Source of the DNA: Smaragdicoccus niigatensis DSM 44881 = NBRC 103563
GTDB taxonomy: Bacteria; Actinomycetota; Actinomycetes; Mycobacteriales; Mycobacteriaceae
DNA: 64,000 nt
Direction of reading: 5' to 3'
NCBI RefSeq assembly: GCF_000380645.1
Contig: NZ_AQXZ01000018.1
Coordinates: forward strand, 310,001-374,000
Positions within the stretch are counted from its first letter, which is position 1, and each line of letters starts with the position of its first letter. Positions 8,327-17,679 of the stretch are shown here, piece by piece. The position numbers and the translations under genes are program-made. Below the pieces are notes generated by a model, which had not been told where the DNA came from, ran no database searches, and saw nothing but the letters and a program-made list of their open reading frames with translations.

Positions 8327-9855
8327 CCGAAGTTCACGCCCTGCGCGAGGGGGAGTTCGCCGGAATAGTTGATCGTGTTCGTGGCGCGACGCATGTACCC
8401 GCGCCACGCGTCCGAACCCGATTCCCGGCCCCCACCGGTCGTCTTCTCGCCACCGAACGCGCCTCCGATTTCCGCGCCCGAGGTCCCGATGTTGACGTTG
8501 ACAATGCCGCAGTCGGAACCGTCTGCCGCCATGAAGCGCTCGGCTTCACGCTGGTCGGTGGTGAAGATCCCCGAAGACAGCCCTTGCGGAACGGCGTTGT
8601 GCAGCGCAATTGCTTCGTCGAGGGTTCGGTAGGTAAGCACGTACAGGATCGGCGCGAACGTTTCGCGGTGGACAATCGCGGACTGCGCGGGCATCCGCAC
8701 AATCGCCGGCTCGACGTAGAACGAAGACTCGTTGCTCTCGTGCCGCACTCCGCCGGCAAGGATCTCGCCACCTTCAGCGACTGCACTGTCCAGAGCCTTG
8801 ACCATGTTGGCGTAGGCATTGCCATCGATCAGGGGGCCGACGAGCGTGCCGTCCGCGAAGGGGTCACCGATCGGCAGCCGTCCGTAGACCTGCGAGATCC
8901 GGCCAACGAGTTCGTCCGCGATCGACTCGTGGACAATCACCCGCCGCAACGTCGTGCAGCGCTGACCCGCAGTTCCGGCGGCGGCGAAGACGATGCCGCG
9001 CGTCGCGAGATCCAGATCCGCAGACGGTGCGACAACCACCGCATTATTGCCACCGAGTTCGAGGATCATCCGCCCGAATCGCGCCGCGATCCGCGGGGCG
9101 ATCTCTCCGCCCATCCGTTCCGAGCCGGTTGCACTGATCAGCGGCACCTTCGGGCTGTCGATCAGGACGTGCGCGTCGGCGGCGGACACCGGGACAAGGA
9201 CATTCAGGTTCTCCGGCGCACCGGATTCGGCGGCAGCACGCTCGAAGAGGGCCGAACATGCGGCCGCAGTCAGGGTCGCGACCTGCGCCGGCTTCCACAC
9301 CACGGAGTCACCGCACACAATGGCCAGCGCGAGATTCCACGACCAGACCGCAGCCGGAAAATTGAAGGCAGAGATGACACCGACGACGCCGAGGGGGTGC
9401 CAGGTTTCCATCAGGCGGTGTCCCGGCCGCTCCGAAGGCATCGTTCTCCCCTCGAGTTGACGCGAGAGCCCGACCGCAAAGTCGCAGATATCGATCATCT
9501 CCTGGGCCTCGCCGAGGGCTTCGGACCGGATCTTGCCGACTTCGATCGTGATCAGATCCGCGATGTCCTGCTTGTGCTCAACGAGCAACTGCCCGAACCT
9601 CTTGATGAGCGCTCCGCGGATCGGCCCCGGAACGATTCGCCACCGCAGGAAGGCCTCGTGCGCGGCATCGATGGCGGCCGCAACGTCCGCCGCGTCTCCC
9701 GCCGGAAACTCGAAGAGGTCGTCACCGGTAATCGGTGTGCGGGCCAGGACCGTCTTGCTCGACCTAGTAGCGGTCGTGACGCCGCAACGATGCAGGCTGT
9801 TGCGGGCGATCGTGCGCAGTTCGTCCGTGGTCGGCAGGGCGACGGAAGTGGCCAT
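8323..9855 (-). CDS. Aldehyde dehydrogenase, ALDH7 / aminoadipate-semialdehyde dehydrogenase type
   Basis: A 510-residue NAD(P)-dependent aldehyde dehydrogenase. Glu266 in ILELGGNN and the catalytic Cys300 in GQRCTT are in place. The C-terminal GGEKTTGGGRESGSDAW and the NYSGELPLAQGVNFG end are typical of the ALDH7 group, whose bacterial members oxidise 2-aminoadipate 6-semialdehyde in lysine breakdown (pcd/amaB). AGGAGG precedes ATG 9855. It sits in an operon with a MaoC protein upstream and a fused E1 overlapping downstream, so it may serve amino-acid or branched-chain catabolism. The substrate is inferred from subfamily only. Confidence 0.88.
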   Translation of the reverse strand: MATSVALPTTDELRTIARNSLHRCGVTTATRSSKTVLARTPITGDDLFEFPAGDAADVAAAIDAAHEAFLRWRIVPGPIRGALIKRFGQLLVEHKQDIADLITIEVGKIRSEALGEAQEMIDICDFAVGLSRQLEGRTMPSERPGHRLMETWHPLGVVGVISAFNFPAAVWSWNLALAIVCGDSVVWKPAQVATLTAAACSALFERAAAESGAPENLNVLVPVSAADAHVLIDSPKVPLISATGSERMGGEIAPRIAARFGRMILELGGNNAVVVAPSADLDLATRGIVFAAAGTAGQRCTTLRRVIVHESIADELVGRISQVYGRLPIGDPFADGTLVGPLIDGNAYANMVKALDSAVAEGGEILAGGVRHESNESSFYVEPAIVRMPAQSAIVHRETFAPILYVLTYRTLDEAIALHNAVPQGLSSGIFTTDQREAERFMAADGSDCGIVNVNIGTSGAEIGGAFGGEKTTGGGRESGSDAWRGYMRRATNTINYSGELPLAQGVNFG

Positions 9856-9926
9856 TTCGGGCCTCCTGGGCGAATGACCGGTTCCCCTTCATGGTCGTCC
9901 GTGCAGGCGCTCGGCGCCAGTCACGC

Positions 9927-10373
9927 CTATTCCGGTCGCGTGAAGACCAGAAGATTGCCGGTGGCCTGCTGGCGGACCTCGCCGTGTTGATTGATGGTCT
10001 TGTATGTCGTCGTGAGGAATCCGCGGTCGGGATTCGACTTCGACCGGCGCACGTCGGTGACTTCCAACTCGACGTGAAGGACATCCCCTGGGCGGGTCGG
10101 ACTCGGCCAGGCGAGTTGGATCGAAGCGCCGATAATGCCGGTCGCGATCGGGACGTCGCCGACCAGCAACTTCATGGTTATGGCCGCCGTGTGCCATCCA
10201 CTCGCGGCGAGACCGTTGAAGAAGGTCTCTTCCGCAGCTTGCTCACTGAGATGGAACGGTTGCGGATCCCACTCGTCGGCGAACTCATAGATCGCCTTGG
10301 CGGTCACCTCGTAGGTGCCGGTCGTGAAACGGTCGCCGACATTGATGTCTTCGAGCCACAGGGGTTTCGTCAC
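9927..10373 (-). CDS. MaoC-like hot-dog dehydratase
   Basis: A 148-residue single hot-dog domain protein of the MaoC/R-hydratase type. The catalytic Asp and His are in FADEWDPQPFH near residue 40, and GLAASGWHTA forms the hot-dog helix start. Such enzymes hydrate enoyl-CoA or dehydrate hydroxyacyl-CoA. It lies 40 bp after the PPOX gene and 71 bp before the aldehyde dehydrogenase on the same strand, consistent with a catabolic operon that ends with the E1 gene. Confidence 0.85.
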   Translation of the reverse strand: MTKPLWLEDINVGDRFTTGTYEVTAKAIYEFADEWDPQPFHLSEQAAEETFFNGLAASGWHTAAITMKLLVGDVPIATGIIGASIQLAWPSPTRPGDVLHVELEVTDVRRSKSNPDRGFLTTTYKTINQHGEVRQQATGNLLVFTRPE

Positions 10374-10413
10374 GGTGCCGCCATCCGATCGTTGACTTTC
10401 ATGACGAGCGGCG

Positions 10414-10800
10414 TCAGCGCGGCGAGATCTCGATCGGCGTCCGGCTCTCCGGCTTGGTCGTCAACGTGGCGACCAAGCCGATCACCGGGCCGAGCAGCCA
10501 ATATTTGCGGTTGATGAGCTTTCGGATGCGGGGACTGTCCGTGTAGTCGAGCAGCCGCGCCGACCCCTGGACGACCGGCGTGCCGGCCTTCACCTTTCCG
10601 CGCGCATCGCACGGCTGCAATGTGACGTCGGAATTGCGGCGAACCCGCTTGACCTTGAACGTGTCGGTCTCGGAGAGGAAGTACAGCTTTCCGTCGGCGG
10701 GGGCGATCCATACCGGCGTCGACACCGGCGTCCCGTCCTTGCGGTAACTCGTAAATGCCACGTAGCTGGATTTGCCGACGACGTCCCAATCTGAGGTCAT
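10414..10800 (-). CDS. PPOX-class F420-dependent enzyme, Rv2061-like
   Basis: A protein of about 128 residues with the split-barrel flavin/F420-binding fold. Recognisable parts are YVAFTSYRKDGTPVSTPVW near the N-terminus, the KLYFLSETDTFKVKRVRRN segment and a basic C-terminus, as in mycobacterial Rv2061-type proteins. It probably transfers hydride from reduced F420 to an unknown substrate. An alternative start at 10842 adds 14 residues. I prefer 10800 because it fits the family length, although the ribosome site (GGGGTGA) lies rather far upstream. It is first in the operon running to the E1 gene. Confidence 0.78.
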   Translation of the reverse strand: MTSDWDVVGKSSYVAFTSYRKDGTPVSTPVWIAPADGKLYFLSETDTFKVKRVRRNSDVTLQPCDARGKVKAGTPVVQGSARLLDYTDSPRIRKLINRKYWLLGPVIGLVATLTTKPESRTPIEISPR

Positions 10801-10942
10801 TTGGCAATTATCACCCCTGCCGTCGACGACTTCGATGCCCATCTCGAAGTTCCGGCCGCGTACGGTAGAAGGTGTCTAGGACGTTGATGTATCGGCAACT
10901 CGCCATTACCCCGTCCTCGACAATTCAGAATCGAGCGCCACG

Positions 10943-11155
10943 ATGGATTCGAACGAATCCCGGCCAGCCACATCAACGACCGAAACTGCCGCGGCGTGTC
11001 CCGTCTGCGCGCATGGACCCGAGGCTCACGGCCCCATTGGACTGCATTTTTGCGCGACAACAGCGGAACAGAAATTCGAGCGGCGTTGCATTTGCGTTGG
11101 CGAGCAGGCGCCGGGGCCGTACTACGTCCGCTATCGGTCGACGACCGGCGCCTAA
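10943..11155 (+). CDS. Small Cys-rich protein, RGCVC-family-like
   Basis: A 70-residue protein with a possible metal site: CPVC at residues about 19-22, His residues in the following HGPEAHG stretch, then FC about 15 residues later and RRCIC near residue 49. The spacing resembles the small actinobacterial RGCVC family, whose function is not known; this is from memory of the family pattern. The ribosome site is weak. It is divergent from the PPOX operon. Confidence 0.55.
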   Translation: MDSNESRPATSTTETAAACPVCAHGPEAHGPIGLHFCATTAEQKFERRCICVGEQAPGPYYVRYRSTTGA

Positions 11156-11214
11156 GCGTAAGCGGGTAGGCTGAGGCTATCGGGACCGTTCAGGTTCCCA
11201 AGGTGAGGACGGTC

Positions 11215-11352
11215 ATGTCCGACAAATCCCCCCGAGGCTCAAAATCGCTGGGCTCCGGAAAATCGATCAAAGAAAAGCGTGCCGAAAAGCGCGATGCCAA
11301 GAAGCCTTCGGCCCCAGAGGACGTTGTCACCAAGCTCAGTAAGAAGAAGTGA
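11215..11352 (+). CDS. Small Lys-rich basic protein (45 aa)
   Basis: A 45-residue ORF starting at ATG 11215 with a strong ribosome site (AGGTGAGGA). It opens MSDKSPRGSK and contains GKSIKEKRAEKRDAKK, ending in SKKK. Very similar short basic proteins are, from memory, widespread and uncharacterised in Mycobacteriales. It may bind nucleic acid by charge, but nothing in the sequence proves that. Its TGA stop overlaps the next start (TGATG-type junction), implying translational coupling with the following small gene. Confidence 0.7.
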   Translation: MSDKSPRGSKSLGSGKSIKEKRAEKRDAKKPSAPEDVVTKLSKKK

Positions 11353-11531
11353 TGCACCGCGCAGAAGCCGACGGGCCCTCGCAGAGTCCCGAGGAACTGG
11401 AAGCGATCACGCACGGTCTGGCTCGACATGTCGTCGCAGGCCACAGTGAGTCCGCTGAAGAATGCATGTACTTCTTGACGATGCTCGGCATCCAAGCCGG
11501 GCCATCCAGGGCCTCGGACGGGTCGGTATAG
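11352..11531 (+). CDS. Small acidic hypothetical protein (59 aa)
   Basis: A 59-residue ORF whose ATG at 11352 overlaps the stop of the basic 45-residue gene. It contains EELEAITHGLARHVVAGH and ESAEECMYFLTMLG, which would form two amphipathic helices. No family is recognised. The coupling to the preceding gene and the Glu-rich composition beside a very basic partner suggest the two may act as a pair, but this is inference. Confidence 0.5.
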   Translation: MHRAEADGPSQSPEELEAITHGLARHVVAGHSESAEECMYFLTMLGIQAGPSRASDGSV

Positions 11532-11605
11532 ATCCGGACCACATTGGCGATTCGTTTCAGATCCTGCCCGCAGAGTCCGAATCGCCAAGTTTTCGGCTGT
11601 CCGCA

Positions 11606-11644
11606 CACGAAAGTCCCCCGCACGTAGTGCAGGGGACTTTCGTG
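11606..11644. terminator. Strong hairpin terminator between the small-gene pair and the Rpf-like gene
   Basis: A 13-bp perfect stem (CACGAAAGTCCCC at 11606-11618 with GGGGACTTTCGTG at 11632-11644) encloses a further 4-bp stem, GCAC/GTGC, with a 3-base loop. It lies 13 bp past the stop of the Rpf-like gene and 75 bp past the small-gene pair, so it can end transcription from both sides. Confidence 0.75.
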
Positions 11645-11657
11645 TTCAAGGCTGCGA

Positions 11658-12581
<924 letters not shown>

Positions 12582-13580
12582 GTGGTCGCCACATCCGAGG
12601 TTCGCACCCTGTCCAACGAGCGCCGAGTCAACCGAGTCGAGTTCACCGGAGGCAGTATTCAATCGCGCGTTCTCGCGGCGACCCTCCGGAACACCGTCCG
12701 ACCGGCGATCAACATCTGGGCGCTCGCGCCCCATCTGCCCTGGCCGTACCAGGCCGTCGATCATCTCGGGCGTCTACTGCGTCTGACCCGCGGCACCACG
12801 CATCGTTCGGTATCGCTTCCCAACTGTTCCGCGGAAATAACCCGTCCGGAGAACGTGCTCAGCGATCGCCATGTCATTTATATGCACGGCGGCGCTTTCA
12901 TCGTCGGCGGCCGCTACCTGCATCGCCAGCTGATTTCGAAGCTCGCCGCATCGCTTCACTCCGAGGTACTCGCGGTCGACTACCGAATGCTGCCGAAACA
13001 CACGATCACCGACGGCGTCGAAGACTGCGTGGATGCTTACCGCTACGCGTTGGCCCAGGGCGTACCCCCCGAAAAAATCGCCTTCATGGGCGACTCCGCT
13101 GGTGCGTACCTGGTGTTCATGACAGCCTTGGTCGCTCGCGAGCAGGGTCTGCCGATGCCCGGAGCGATCGTGTCCATGGCGCCGGTCGTCGACCTCGACC
13201 TGTTCGTGAAACTCGATGCGCCGAGCGCTCGCACCGACGCCCTCTTCACCCAGCGCTTCGCGCTTGCGTTCCACGGGTTTGTGATGCGTCGTTGCGCCGA
13301 ACCCGAGACCCGCCGCCTTCCGATCGATGAAGACCTGACCGGGCTTTCGCCCTCGCTCATTCAAGTCAGCTCGACTGAACTGCTGTACCCCGACGCCGAG
13401 CTGATGGCGAACGAGTTGGCCAAGGCCGGCGTACCGCATCAACTCCAGGTGTGGCACAACCAAATCCACGTCTTCCAGGCGGCGGCGTCGATCGTCCCCG
13501 AGGCTGCTCGTGCTCTCGTCGAGGTCACACAGTTCGTCGAAGCGACGTTCGCCGCGAACGCGCGCCAGCAGACGGCCTGA
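12582..13580 (+). CDS. Alpha/beta hydrolase, hormone-sensitive-lipase family esterase
   Basis: A 332-residue HSL-family (alpha/beta hydrolase-3) carboxylesterase. HGGAF at 102-106 forms the oxyanion hole, the nucleophile Ser172 is in GDSAG, the Asp is in ELLYPDAE near 271 and the His is in NQIHVFQ near 301, so the triad is complete. It resembles mycobacterial Lip proteins that cleave short-chain esters. GTG 12582 follows AGGAGG. There is no signal peptide. It converges with the acyl-CoA dehydrogenase gene, with 6 bp between the ends. Confidence 0.9.
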   Translation: MVATSEVRTLSNERRVNRVEFTGGSIQSRVLAATLRNTVRPAINIWALAPHLPWPYQAVDHLGRLLRLTRGTTHRSVSLPNCSAEITRPENVLSDRHVIYMHGGAFIVGGRYLHRQLISKLAASLHSEVLAVDYRMLPKHTITDGVEDCVDAYRYALAQGVPPEKIAFMGDSAGAYLVFMTALVAREQGLPMPGAIVSMAPVVDLDLFVKLDAPSARTDALFTQRFALAFHGFVMRRCAEPETRRLPIDEDLTGLSPSLIQVSSTELLYPDAELMANELAKAGVPHQLQVWHNQIHVFQAAASIVPEAARALVEVTQFVEATFAANARQQTA

Positions 13581-13586
13581 CAGTCC

Positions 13587-15383
13587 TCAGAACCAACTGT
13601 CGCGCATATCCAATGCCGTGGTGTCGGCCGATGCGAGCAGATCGAGCATCGGTCCGACCTTTGGCAGCTCGCACCGGAAGAAGTACCGCGTCGCGTGCCG
13701 TTTGCCTTCATAGAAGTCGCCTGGCTTGTCCCCGGTAGCCAGGAACTGCTCGAGCCACAGCCAGGAAACGACGATGTGACCTGTGGCTTCGAGGTACGTC
13801 GTCGCGTTGGCCATGGTCTTGTCGGCGTCACCGAGCCCCGCGAGGGTCATCGTGACAGTTCCCAGTCGCTCGACCGCATCTGCCAGATCGGTGGCGAATC
13901 CGGCGGCTTCGCCACCCATGGCAGTTGCACGCTGCGTCGTTTCGCCGATCTTTCCAGCCAACGCCATCAGCCCCGCGCCGCGGGTCCCAAGCACTTTGCG
14001 CCCGAGCAGGTCCAGCGCCTGAATACCGTGCGTACCCTCGTGGATCGAGTTCAGCCGTTGGTCACGCCAGTGCGCCTCGATGTCGTAGTCGCGCGTGTAT
14101 CCGGCTCCACCGAGGACCTGAATCGCAAGGTCATTGCCGACCTGGCCCCACTGTGAGGGCCACGACTTGGCGATCGGGGTCAGCACATCGAGTAGGGTTC
14201 CCGCCGCCGCGCGTTCGGCGTCGGTCGGCGCGGTGTTCTGGTCGTCGAGGAGCCGGTTGCAGTAGAGCGCAAGCGCCATCCCGCCTTCGGCGTACGACTT
14301 CTGCGCGAGCAGCATCCGCCGGACGTCCGCGTGCGCGGTGATCGGGACCTGGGGCTTTGTCGGGTCCGAGTCAGTCAGCGGGCGGCCCTGTGGACGATTT
14401 CGCGCGTAGTCCAGTGACTTCAGATAAGCGGTGTAGGCAGTGGCTGCCGCGCCGATGCATACCGAGAGCCGCATGGTGTTCATCATGTGGAACATGCAGG
14501 CCAAGCCGCGGTGCGGTTCGCCTACGAGGTATCCGACCGCGCCCGCCTTACCACCCGGCCGGAACGCGCCGTCACCGAACACCGGCGCGGTGTTGACCGC
14601 GGCCCGCGACCCGAGCTTGTGATTGATTCCCGAAATGACGACGTCATTCCGTTCGCCGATCGAGCCGTCCGCGTTGACGAGGTACTTCGGAACGATGAAC
14701 AGATAAATGCCCTTGCTCCCGGCGGGCGCACCGGGCAGTTTCGCCAGGACGAGATGAACGATGTTCTCGCCCATGTCATGGTCGCCGCCCGAAATCCACA
14801 TCTTCGAACCGAAGATTCGGAACGTATCGTCCGAATCCGGAATAGCCCTCGTCTTGATGTCGGCCAGGCTCGAGCCGGCGTGCGCCTCAGAAAGTGCCAT
14901 CGTGCCGTGGAACCGGCCCTTGAGCATCGGGATGACGAATCGCGCGATGTGTTCGGCGCTGCCGTGTTCGAGGAGCAGGCCGACGTTCGCGATGGTCAGG
15001 GCCGGGTAGACGAACGTTCCCCAGTTCGCGGCACTGAACCACGCCAGGGCCGCAGCGTTGACGGTGCGCGGAACCTGCATTCCGCCGACCTCTTCGTCGA
15101 AGGGCAGCGCCATGAGGTCTGCCTTGGCGAATTGCTCGATGGCCGCGCCGATCTGCGGGATCAGCGTGATGTTCGTGCCGTCGAACTGTGGTTCGTGTTC
15201 GTCACCCGCGCGGTAATGGGAGGCAAAATGGTCCGTCGCGAGGCGCTCTGACAGTTCGAGGAGCGCGTCATAGGTGTCACGCGAATGCGCGGCAAACCGC
15301 GGACGCTCGCTGAGCTTCTCGACGTCAAGCCATTCGTAGAGAAGGAACTCGAGGTCGCGGGCGGAAAGAATCGATGAACTCAT
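13587..15383 (-). CDS. Acyl-CoA dehydrogenase with C-terminal extension
   Basis: A 598-residue acyl-CoA dehydrogenase of the long type (about 600 residues instead of 380). TMALSEAHAGSSLADI begins the FAD-binding middle domain, and QVLGGAGYTRDYDIE with HEGTHGIQALDLLGRK carries the presumed catalytic Glu. The last 130 residues form the extra C-terminal helical domain of this subgroup. It would oxidise an acyl-CoA to the enoyl-CoA and pass electrons to ETF. ATG 15383 overlaps the stop of the flavin oxidoreductase (ATGA), and it is the last gene of the six-gene P450 operon. Confidence 0.9.
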   Translation of the reverse strand: MSSSILSARDLEFLLYEWLDVEKLSERPRFAAHSRDTYDALLELSERLATDHFASHYRAGDEHEPQFDGTNITLIPQIGAAIEQFAKADLMALPFDEEVGGMQVPRTVNAAALAWFSAANWGTFVYPALTIANVGLLLEHGSAEHIARFVIPMLKGRFHGTMALSEAHAGSSLADIKTRAIPDSDDTFRIFGSKMWISGGDHDMGENIVHLVLAKLPGAPAGSKGIYLFIVPKYLVNADGSIGERNDVVISGINHKLGSRAAVNTAPVFGDGAFRPGGKAGAVGYLVGEPHRGLACMFHMMNTMRLSVCIGAAATAYTAYLKSLDYARNRPQGRPLTDSDPTKPQVPITAHADVRRMLLAQKSYAEGGMALALYCNRLLDDQNTAPTDAERAAAGTLLDVLTPIAKSWPSQWGQVGNDLAIQVLGGAGYTRDYDIEAHWRDQRLNSIHEGTHGIQALDLLGRKVLGTRGAGLMALAGKIGETTQRATAMGGEAAGFATDLADAVERLGTVTMTLAGLGDADKTMANATTYLEATGHIVVSWLWLEQFLATGDKPGDFYEGKRHATRYFFRCELPKVGPMLDLLASADTTALDMRDSWF

Positions 15384-17017
15384 GTGTGACTCCGATCGCG
15401 GCGAGGCCGGCGTTTGATGGGTGAGCTCGGTTTCGACGCGACGAGCGGATCCCAATCTTCGCCACCCGCGGTCAGAAGCTCTTCATTCGCAAACACGACT
15501 CCAGCGCGGATTTCGCTCTCCAGATCGCGGCCGAGTACCGCCGAAGCGGTGCGAATCCCGCCGTACAAGGTGGCCGCGATTCCGAACATGAACCGCGTAC
15601 TGCCACCGGTCAGATACAGGCCGGGGATATGCGTGGTGACGTCCGGTCGGAATGGACCGAGTTGGCTGAGTTTCGGTGCGAGTCCGTAGCAGGTCCCGCC
15701 CGTCGAGAGGGTGAATCGTTCCTGCGTGATGGGAGTGGACGCCTCGCAGAACACCATTCGCTCGCGCAGGTCGGGGATGAGGGCCGTCGTCGTCTCGAGC
15801 ACGGCCTCGGTGAGCTGGTGTTTCAGTGCGAGGTACTTCTCGTCCTGGCTGTAGTGTCCGCCATCTGCCGGACCGGTGGAGACATTCCAGGTGGCGTATT
15901 GCGGCGGCGCCCACGAGACGAGTTCGAGCGTCGAGTAGCCCGGGGGAGCCGAATGTGTCCCGCGGTCGTCTTTGGCGGTCGGGCAGCTCACGCCGACGGG
16001 CATCCGCTCGGGAACCTCGCCCGCAGCGACTTTGCGGTAGTAGCCGTCGTTGTCCACGTCCGGCCAGATCCAGGCCAGCGGCGGAAGATCACGCTCGCGC
16101 AGGTCGACATCGAGCGCGACGTAGACCGTGAACATCGGCAGCGTCATCTCCAGTCGGGGGAGGCGCCGGCGCAGCCTTCGCGTCAAGTGCTCGTCGCCGA
16201 CCAGATCCCGCCACGTGCGGATGTAGTCAGCGTTCGAAACGACCGTGGCTGCACTGATTTCCTCACCGGAGGCGAGACGAACGCCCGCCGCCTTGCCATC
16301 CCGAATGAGGATCTTCGCTACCCGTGCTTTGGTGCGCACAGTGCTGCCGTGCGACTGGATGACGTCGACGAGATGACCAGCCATGACCTGACCACCGCCG
16401 CGCGGATAGTAGGCACCCGCCATGAGGTAGTGATCGAGAAAGTTCGCGTGGAAAACGGCCGGAGTCCGCGACGGAGCCCAGGTGTAGTCACCGTTCTCCC
16501 CGAGGATGACTGCTTGGGCGTCGGCGGAAAGTCCGCACGCGGCAAACAGTTTGGTGATCGGACGCAGTCCCCAGCGCAGGAAGGTCCAGCCCTTCTTCTG
16601 GTTGGTCAAGCTGCCGAGGACCCCGACACATCGGCGCAGACTTGCTTCCTCGTCGGGAAAGGCCTCGACGAGCCTGGCGAGATAGGTATCCCAGCCCGTC
16701 GGAGTGCGGAATGTCGTGCCGGGGATCATGACGTGGCAGTGCCCGTCCGGCTGCTGTCGTAGAAATTCGATGCGACCGTCCAAGGCCAGGCCGCGCAGGA
16801 CGGTGTCGACCTTTCCGCCCTGGTGGCAATCGCCGATGTAATGCGTGCCGACGTCGAATTCGTACTTGTTGCCGGCGCGGCGGAAGACCTGCGTACTACC
16901 TCCGACGACCTGGTTCGCCTCGAGAACAAGGACCCGCTTGCCATTGGTCGCCAGATAGGCCGCAGTGCTCAGTCCACCCGGACCGGCACCGACGACGATG
17001 ACGTCAAAGTCGCTCAC
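15380..17017 (-). CDS. FAD-dependent oxidoreductase, phytoene-desaturase/retinol-saturase-like
   Basis: A 545-residue flavoprotein of the amine-oxidase/phytoene-desaturase superfamily. VIVVGAGPGGLSTAAYLA at the N-terminus binds the FAD ADP moiety, followed by VLVLEANQVVGGSTQVFRR. The C-terminal PGLYLTGGSTRFMFGIAATLYGG is the second FAD motif. Similar proteins saturate, desaturate or isomerise polyenes. Its place between a CYP136-like P450 and an acyl-CoA dehydrogenase suggests a lipid or terpenoid substrate. It begins 20 bp after a TetR stop and overlaps the acyl-CoA dehydrogenase by 4 bp. Confidence 0.85.
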   Translation of the reverse strand: MSDFDVIVVGAGPGGLSTAAYLATNGKRVLVLEANQVVGGSTQVFRRAGNKYEFDVGTHYIGDCHQGGKVDTVLRGLALDGRIEFLRQQPDGHCHVMIPGTTFRTPTGWDTYLARLVEAFPDEEASLRRCVGVLGSLTNQKKGWTFLRWGLRPITKLFAACGLSADAQAVILGENGDYTWAPSRTPAVFHANFLDHYLMAGAYYPRGGGQVMAGHLVDVIQSHGSTVRTKARVAKILIRDGKAAGVRLASGEEISAATVVSNADYIRTWRDLVGDEHLTRRLRRRLPRLEMTLPMFTVYVALDVDLRERDLPPLAWIWPDVDNDGYYRKVAAGEVPERMPVGVSCPTAKDDRGTHSAPPGYSTLELVSWAPPQYATWNVSTGPADGGHYSQDEKYLALKHQLTEAVLETTTALIPDLRERMVFCEASTPITQERFTLSTGGTCYGLAPKLSQLGPFRPDVTTHIPGLYLTGGSTRFMFGIAATLYGGIRTASAVLGRDLESEIRAGVVFANEELLTAGGEDWDPLVASKPSSPIKRRPRRDRSHT

Positions 17018-17037
17018 CCACGTCAGGGTAACGACTG

Positions 17038-17679
17038 TTACCGCAAGGCGCTAGAGGCCACGCCGGCCGCGACCGACTCGCGCGCCCGCTCCGCGTCGTC
17101 ACCCTCACCGACGAACAAACTCACCAGCAGAGGCTCGAGAACACGTTCACCGCCACGCTCGCGGCCGATGAATTCCGCCGACTCCAAGGTGGCGAACCCA
17201 TGGACGATGACCCACCAGCGATACGCCAGCGTCGAGGCTCGCGTGGATTGAATTCGCCCCTGATCGATGGCCCGCTGGAAGTTGTCGGTGATCCGGTCGA
17301 ACGTTCGCTGTCGATCCGGGACGAGCTCGGCGCGCGGGATCGCCGGCGCTTGCCCGAACGACGAAATTCCGAACATGACGGCGTAGAGCGCTGGTTCGGT
17401 GCGGGCGAACTCCAGATAGCCGGCTGTCAGGGTCGCGATATCCGCGAGTGGATCCGCCGACGGTCCGATCACGATTCTTTGTTCCAGCCGGTCAAACCCT
17501 TCGGTGACCACGGCCCGAAGCAACGCCTCCATCGACCCGAACGCCGAATAGACCGGCTTGGTCGACATCCCCGCCTCGGCGGCCACGTTTCGAGCACTTA
17601 ATGCCGCCACGCCACCGCGAGAAACCAGCCGGGCAGCGGCCTCGATGAGTTGGGTGCGACGCGAGTCCCGTTCAGTCAT
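17038..17679 (-). CDS. TetR family regulator (P450 operon, second copy)
   Basis: A 213-residue TetR-family repressor. The N-terminal helix-turn-helix spans about residues 25-50 (NVAAEAGMSTKPVYSAFGSMEALL), followed by an all-helical ligand-binding domain with FARTEPALYAVMFG, which is seen in the TetR_C_13-like group. It overlaps the preceding TetR by 4 bp (ATGA) inside the P450 operon. Its likely operators are the palindromes upstream of the P450 start at 19948-20046. Confidence 0.88.
   Translation of the reverse strand: MTERDSRRTQLIEAAARLVSRGGVAALSARNVAAEAGMSTKPVYSAFGSMEALLRAVVTEGFDRLEQRIVIGPSADPLADIATLTAGYLEFARTEPALYAVMFGISSFGQAPAIPRAELVPDRQRTFDRITDNFQRAIDQGRIQSTRASTLAYRWWVIVHGFATLESAEFIGRERGGERVLEPLLVSLFVGEGDDAERARESVAAGVASSALR

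Noticed and set aside
8584-9990. A 468-codon open frame on the plus strand opposite the aldehyde dehydrogenase
   Set aside because: The minus-strand gene has complete catalytic motifs. The plus-strand translation is Arg/Gly/His-rich without motifs, the usual shadow of a high-G+C gene.
10938-10962. GATTCGAACGAATCC resembling a tRNA T-arm
   Set aside because: It is a short palindrome in the coding start of the small Cys protein. No acceptor stem or anticodon arm can be built around it.
11190-11606. Minus-strand ORFs opposite the small-protein pair
   Set aside because: No ribosome sites or family features, while the plus-strand small ORFs have a strong ribosome site and a coupled junction.
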